A DNA stretch of 8,571 nt, from positions 1 to 8,571 of the forward strand of contig JAGBSR010000022.1 in NCBI GenBank assembly GCA_017631745.1, read 5' to 3'. A model generated the notes under the pieces. It made no database searches. It was not told where the DNA came from and saw only the letters and a program-made list of their open reading frames with translations. The position numbers and the translations under genes were made by a program. This document shows positions 5,217 to 8,571 of the stretch, piece by piece; position 1 is the first letter of the stretch, and every line of letters starts with the position of its first letter. The DNA comes from Clostridia bacterium. Lineage in GTDB: Bacteria > Bacillota > Clostridia > Oscillospirales > Acutalibacteraceae.

Positions 5217-6047
5217 TTACTTGCTGATTACGGGCAGATTGAAGCAGTGCATCTGCAGACCGTTGAGAAGTCTGAGAGGCTCTGCAGCCTTGAACTCTGT
5301 GCCCTCAGCGAACATCTGCTGCTGAAGCATAATAGCCGCAAGAAGAGCCGGCTCTGCCTGAGATTTATGGCACTTGATGCTCTGCATCTTTATCTCTTCA
5401 AAGTCTGTGATATCGATAATAGTGTTAGGCTTATCTGTATAATAGAAGCCTACGCCCTTTACCTTCCAGGCGTCATCGCGGAGCTTGCCGTCGATAAACT
5501 CGGGATAGAAATTGCACTGAGCATCCATAGCCGCATATTTAACAGCATTACCTACCTTAATATGGTCGCTGTGACATTCTGTTTCGAGAGTGGGGTCTGC
5601 AGTGATAACATAGTCAGGCTTAATCTGTCTGATAACCTCCATTACCTTAAGAGAGATTTCTCTTTCTGAGTTATCGTTTTTATCTGCAAATCCGAGGAAG
5701 CCTGCATTCTTTACGCCGAGGAATTTCTGAGCCGCAAGTGCTTCCTTCTGTCTGATAGTCTGCACATTATTTTCCTTGCCGATATATTCGGGCTCTGCAT
5801 ATCTGTCGTCGGTTACGGTGAGCTCGTAAACCTCAACACCGAGAGATTTAAGCCACGCCATAGTACCTCCTGCACCGATCTGATTGTCATCAGGATGAGG
5901 CTGAACAAAAAGCACTCTCTTTGCCTTTGATAAATCAGGTGGCGCACAGAGAAGATCAGCCGCAGCAGTAACCTTTGAAACCACAGCCTTTGTTGCAACA
6001 AACTTTGCCGAAGCATTGCGTTTTCTTATAATTTCTTTTACTTTCAT
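5217..6047 (-). CDS. PIG-L/LmbE-family deacetylase
   Basis: A 276-aa predicted zinc-dependent N-deacetylase acting on an N-acetylated sugar or sugar conjugate; the substrate cannot be read from sequence. Seen: the family signature QPHPDD (49-54), giving His51 and Asp54, and HSDH (159-162), whose last His is the third zinc ligand in known members. The typical strand VYELTVTDDRY (73-83) and DYVITADP (145-152) also fit. About 35 basic residues precede the domain and no signal peptide is evident, so it is probably cytoplasmic. The ATG at 6045-6047 follows AAAGGAG by 8 nt. It is followed after 21 nt by the flavodoxin-like gene. A promoter in the end of the S1-domain gene may start this unit. Confidence 0.9.
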   Translation of the reverse strand: MKVKEIIRKRNASAKFVATKAVVSKVTAAADLLCAPPDLSKAKRVLFVQPHPDDNQIGAGGTMAWLKSLGVEVYELTVTDDRYAEPEYIGKENNVQTIRQKEALAAQKFLGVKNAGFLGFADKNDNSEREISLKVMEVIRQIKPDYVITADPTLETECHSDHIKVGNAVKYAAMDAQCNFYPEFIDGKLRDDAWKVKGVGFYYTDKPNTIIDITDFEEIKMQSIKCHKSQAEPALLAAIMLQQQMFAEGTEFKAAEPLRLLNGLQMHCFNLPVISK

Positions 6048-6088
6048 ATTTCCTTCTCCTTTTGTAGTATTTTTCCTGTTACTTTTCT

Positions 6089-6117
6089 ATTTTATATCAA
6101 ATTACATCCTGAGTCAA
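6089..6117 (-). promoter_or_regulatory. Putative promoter of the PIG-L unit
   Basis: On the minus strand TTGACT (6112-6117) and TAAAAT (6089-6094) are 17 nt apart. The -35 falls within the last codons of the S1-domain gene and the -10 just after its stop. No terminator is visible between the two genes, so read-through from the S1-domain gene is also possible. Confidence 0.45.
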
Positions 6118-7050
6118 CTCATAAGAGGAAAAAACTGTCTCTATCTTTTTACTGCAGCTTTCGGGAGAATAAACCCATTTATCAATAAAATCACCGTCGT
6201 TATAATAAGTGACAGTCTCGTTGGGATATTCCGCATCGAAGGAGTCAACTATAATCAGCTTGATTTTCATTCTTTCGGGAATTAGATTTTTTATATATAC
6301 ACTTGCGTGCTGACCGGGCACTACCCCGGGTACATATTCGGCAAGACCTGCAAGGTTAGGCTTGAGCTCCACAAAAATGCCGTATCGTTCAACAGAGCGC
6401 ACTATTCCGGGTACTGTTTCACCGGCTTTGAAAAGAGCCGCATTTTCTTCCCAGGTACCGAGAAGTTCCTTATAGCTCAGAGTAATTCTGCCCTCAGCAT
6501 CAACACCCTTGACTACAGCCTTTATCTTCTGACCCGGAGTAAATCTCGCTGACGGGTGCGGTATCCTTGAAACGGAAATACTGTCAATAGGCATAAGCGC
6601 AGATATGCCTGCGCCGATATCGGCAAACACACCGAAGGATTCCATATGAGTAACAACCGCATCAATAACACAGCCGGGAGTAAGAGTTGAGATATAATCT
6701 CTCATACAGTCCTCCTGCACGCTCTTTCTGCTGAGCACTGCATATACCTCGCCGTTTTCATCTGTTTTAAAATCAATGATACGGCAGACCACGGGCTTGT
6801 TGACTCTTGAGATTATGGCAATGTCCCTGACAGAGCCGTCGGATATGCCGATAGCGCCCTCGTCTCTTGGGATAATCCCCTTCATTACACCTAAATCAAC
6901 GTGAAGATTATGGTCCTTGTCGCAGACCGTAGCTCTTGCTTCAAGAATTTTTCCGCTGTAATAAGCCTCCTTCAGAGAAGCCTTTGACAGAAGAATGTTT
7001 TTGTTTTCCTGAGTTGCAATAAGATAGTTTTCCGGAAAATACTTTTTCAT
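6097..7050 (-). CDS. S1 RNA-binding domain protein (three repeats)
   Basis: A 317-aa cytoplasmic protein resembling a short ribosomal protein S1 homologue, expected to bind single-stranded RNA, possibly at the ribosome. Three S1-type OB folds are visible: a divergent one (about 33-109, VDLGVMKGIIPRDEG, ending AVLSRKS), a canonical one (about 125-195, VTHMESFGVFADIGAGISAL, ending GRITLSYKEL), and a third (about 209-267, GIVRSVERYGIFVELKPNL). The C-terminal 50 residues look like a separate non-S1 tail ending in SSYELTQDVI. The first repeat keeps the fold pattern but lacks the usual aromatic RNA-contact residues of GFGVFV-type loops. The ATG at 7048-7050 follows AAAGGG by 8 nt. It is transcribed divergently from DUF951-prfA. 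It is too short and divergent to call rpsA. Confidence 0.85.
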   Translation of the reverse strand: MKKYFPENYLIATQENKNILLSKASLKEAYYSGKILEARATVCDKDHNLHVDLGVMKGIIPRDEGAIGISDGSVRDIAIISRVNKPVVCRIIDFKTDENGEVYAVLSRKSVQEDCMRDYISTLTPGCVIDAVVTHMESFGVFADIGAGISALMPIDSISVSRIPHPSARFTPGQKIKAVVKGVDAEGRITLSYKELLGTWEENAALFKAGETVPGIVRSVERYGIFVELKPNLAGLAEYVPGVVPGQHASVYIKNLIPERMKIKLIIVDSFDAEYPNETVTYYNDGDFIDKWVYSPESCSKKIETVFSSYELTQDVI

Positions 7051-7071
7051 TTTTAAAACCCTTTCTGTTTT

Positions 7072-7091
7072 GGCAAGCTGTGAAACTCGCC
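7072..7091 (-). other. Hairpin in leader of S1-domain gene
   Basis: GGCAAG (7072-7077) and CTCGCC (7086-7091) pair as six bases, including one G-U in the transcript, around an 8-nt loop, just upstream of the ribosome binding site. There is no T-run, so it is not a terminator. It may be chance or an RNA control element. Confidence 0.25.
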
Positions 7092-7127
7092 TTATATTGT
7101 AATTTTAATATATGCTTATTCATCCCT

Positions 7128-7151
7128 CTAAATGCAAATTATGTCATTTAG
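7128..7151. promoter_or_regulatory. Palindrome in divergent intergenic region
   Basis: CTAAATG (7128-7134) and CATTTAG (7145-7151) form a perfect 7-bp inverted repeat with a 10-nt AT-rich centre. It lies 12 nt upstream of the plus-strand -35 element and about 77 nt upstream of the S1-domain gene start. The shape fits a dimeric repressor operator serving both directions; no known regulator motif is recognised. Confidence 0.3.
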
Positions 7152-7163
7152 CATTAATAAAGG

Positions 7164-7193
7164 TTGATATTCTCGGTTTATGTGTGGTATAAT
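7164..7193 (+). promoter_or_regulatory. Sigma-A promoter of DUF951-prfA
   Basis: TTGATA (7164-7169), an 18-nt spacer, then a perfect TATAAT (7188-7193) preceded by TGG, which also satisfies the extended -10 pattern TGn. The start site is expected near 7200, about 25 nt before the preferred DUF951 start codon. Confidence 0.8.
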
Positions 7194-7224
7194 ATATTGA
7201 CAATAAAGTATGGCGGTGAAAATT

Positions 7225-7416
7225 ATGGATATAAGAGTAGGCGATGTGCTTGTGATGAAAAAAAATCATCCCTGCGGCAACAACGAATTCGGTGTACTTC
7301 GCTCAGGTATGGATTTCAAGCTCGAGTGCAAAAAATGCGGTCATGTTGTTATGGTACCGCGCCTTAAGGCCGAAAAAAATATCAAGAAAATCATCCGCGA
7401 AGAAAGTGCCGAGTAA
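7225..7416 (+). CDS. DUF951 family protein
   Basis: A 63-aa protein from the preferred ATG at 7225. Seen: VGDVLVMKKNHPCGNNEFGV (5-24) and LECKKCGHVVMVPR (33-46), the two hallmark blocks of the DUF951 family. HPCG with CxxC (Cys17, Cys35, Cys38) looks like a small metal site, but this is an inference. The fold resembles a small nucleic-acid-binding beta barrel; the biochemical role is unknown. An in-frame ATG at 7210 is only about 10 nt from the expected transcription start and has no Shine-Dalgarno site, whereas GGTG lies 8 nt before 7225 and family members normally begin at the M-x-I-x-VGD block. It is followed after 40 nt by prfA with no terminator, so the two are probably co-transcribed. 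Confidence 0.9.
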   Translation: MDIRVGDVLVMKKNHPCGNNEFGVLRSGMDFKLECKKCGHVVMVPRLKAEKNIKKIIREESAE

Positions 7417-7456
7417 TTTTGGCGTAATATAATCTTTGACATATCAGGAGTAATCT

Positions 7457-8527
7457 ATGCTTAATAAATTAGCTTTAGTTGAAGAACGCTTTGAAGAAAT
7501 CTGTCAGATGCTCTATGACCCTGCCGTTATCGCAGACCTTGAGCAATACAGCGCTCTTTTGAAAGAACATAAAAATTTAGAGCCCATCATCACAAAATTC
7601 CGCGAATATAAATCTGCCGACGAAACTCTTAAGGAGTCACGCGCTATGCTTGACGAGGGCGGTCTTGATAAGGACTTCCGCGAAATGGTGCAGGAAGAAT
7701 ATGAAAATGCCAAAGAAAACACAGCCACTCTTTATGAGGAGCTGAAGATTCTGCTCTTACCCAAAGACCCCAACGACGACCGAAATGTTATCGTGGAAAT
7801 CCGTGGCGGTGCAGGTGGTGAAGAGTCAGCGCTCTTTGCAGGGGTACTTTACAGAATGTACTCAATGTATGCAGAATCACGCCGTTGGAAAACAGAAGTG
7901 CTTTCCTCCAACCCCACAGAGCTCGGCGGCTTCAAGGAAGTAAGCTTTATGATAAGCGGCGAGGGTGCATATTCACGATTTAAGTTTGAAAGCGGTGTTC
8001 ACCGTGTGCAAAGAGTACCCGAAACAGAAACTCAGGGCAGAATTCACACCTCAACTGCAACTGTTGCCGTGCTTCCCGAGGCTCAGGATGTAGATGTGCA
8101 GATTAACCCTGCGGATTTGCAGATAGACACTTACCGCGCAAGCGGTGCAGGCGGTCAGCACGTAAACAAAACCGAATCCGCTATCCGTATTATTCATATA
8201 CCTACAGGCACAATTGTTGAATGTCAGGATGAAAGAAGCCAGCACAAGAACAAAGACAAGGCTATGAAGATTCTTCGTTCCAGAATTCTCGAGGCTGAAA
8301 GAGAAAAGCAGATGTCCTCTATTGCCGACGAGAGAAAATCTCAGGTAGGCACAGGCGACAGAAGCGAAAGAATCCGCACATACAACTACCCTCAGGGCAG
8401 AATTTCCGACCACAGAATCGGTCTTACAATATATAAACTCGAGCAGTTTTTAAACGGTGACCTTGACGAAGTTATCGACGCACTCATCACCTACGACACT
8501 GCTCAGAAATTAAAAAGCGAAAGCTAA
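7457..8527 (+). CDS. prfA: Peptide chain release factor 1
   Basis: A 356-aa class I release factor that reads UAA and UAG in the ribosomal A site and triggers peptidyl-tRNA hydrolysis. Seen: N-terminal helical domain (1-105), the RF signature VEIRGGAGGEESALFAG (113-129), the codon-recognition tripeptide PET (188-190, the PxT form that marks RF1 rather than the SPF of RF2) in RVPETETQGRIHTS, and the catalytic GGQ (232-234) in SGAGGQHVNKTESAIR. Length is typical (about 355-360 aa) and both ends are complete. The ATG at 7457 follows AGGAG by 7 nt. It is probably co-transcribed with the upstream DUF951 gene. Another gene starts 9 nt after its stop. Confidence 0.98.
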   Translation: MLNKLALVEERFEEICQMLYDPAVIADLEQYSALLKEHKNLEPIITKFREYKSADETLKESRAMLDEGGLDKDFREMVQEEYENAKENTATLYEELKILLLPKDPNDDRNVIVEIRGGAGGEESALFAGVLYRMYSMYAESRRWKTEVLSSNPTELGGFKEVSFMISGEGAYSRFKFESGVHRVQRVPETETQGRIHTSTATVAVLPEAQDVDVQINPADLQIDTYRASGAGGQHVNKTESAIRIIHIPTGTIVECQDERSQHKNKDKAMKILRSRILEAEREKQMSSIADERKSQVGTGDRSERIRTYNYPQGRISDHRIGLTIYKLEQFLNGDLDEVIDALITYDTAQKLKSES

Positions 8528-8536
8528 GTGATTAAT

Positions 8537-8571
8537 ATGAAAACCCTTCATTTTGAAATACACTCACCCGA
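8537..8571 (+). CDS. Start of downstream gene (cut by window end)
   Basis: The ATG at 8537, 9 nt after the prfA stop, opens a frame MKTLHFEIHSP that runs off the window. The ribosome binding site is weak (AAGTG). In many Firmicutes prfA is followed by prmC or by the Sua5/YwlC threonylcarbamoyl-AMP synthase; the first residues look slightly more like the latter, but eleven residues are not enough to decide. A GTG at 8528 is an in-frame alternative start. Confidence 0.4.
   Translation, partial: MKTLHFEIHSP

Noticed and set aside
7405..7433. TATAAT at 7428-7433 between DUF951 and prfA.
   Set aside because: The sequence 17 nt upstream (AGTGCC) does not resemble a -35 element and there is no extended -10, so a separate prfA promoter is not supported.
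8051..8413. 120-codon minus-strand frame within prfA.
   Set aside because: It is antisense to the most conserved part of release factor 1, with no ribosome binding site or recognisable domain; a shadow frame.

Overview
The window reads as a chromosomal segment of an anaerobic, gut-type Firmicute of the class Clostridia, most likely Oscillospiraceae/Ruminococcaceae-like. This rests on AGGAG-type ribosome binding sites before almost every gene, sigma-A promoters (TTGACA/TATAAT), a Firmicutes-type LexA box, a YabE-like DUF348/G5/3D cell-wall protein, a DUF951 protein and an LLH-family holin. The species cannot be named from sequence alone. There are no tRNA, rRNA, CRISPR or transposase features. 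Coding density is high and most genes lie on the minus strand.

Layout: (1) 2-733 (+), the 3' part of a calcineurin-like metallophosphoesterase, converging through a REP-like palindrome and a bidirectional terminator on (2) 845-1654 (-), a SpoU/TrmH-family RNA 2'-O-methyltransferase, and 1718-2965 (-), a membrane-anchored DUF348/G5/3D cell-wall protein with its own promoter. (3) 3041-4660 (-), a compact lysis cassette: a 25-residue membrane peptide, an M23 endopeptidase with an SH3 domain, a 92-residue membrane protein and an LLH holin. A near-consensus sigma-A promoter drives it, a LexA-type box lies just upstream of the -35, and a hairpin sits in the leader. (4) 4710-7050 (-), a flavodoxin-like protein and a PIG-L/LmbE deacetylase in one unit, preceded by a three-repeat S1-domain protein. 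(5) 7164-8571 (+), a divergent promoter, DUF951, prfA (release factor 1) and the first codons of another gene.

The most interesting part is the lysis cassette. It has the contents of a phage lysis module, but no phage structural, replication or integration gene is visible and housekeeping genes flank it on both sides. The LexA box (13 of 14 positions of CGAACRNRYGTTYG on the minus strand) suggests that DNA damage turns it on. The expected working order is: LexA cleavage derepresses the promoter; translationally coupled genes make a small membrane peptide, a cytoplasmic M23 endopeptidase without signal peptide, and membrane proteins that could release it; the wall is then cut. No clear terminator separates the cassette from the 3D-domain gene, so read-through could add a second wall-acting protein. 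Whether this is a domesticated altruistic-lysis or cargo-release system or a prophage remnant cannot be settled from this window.
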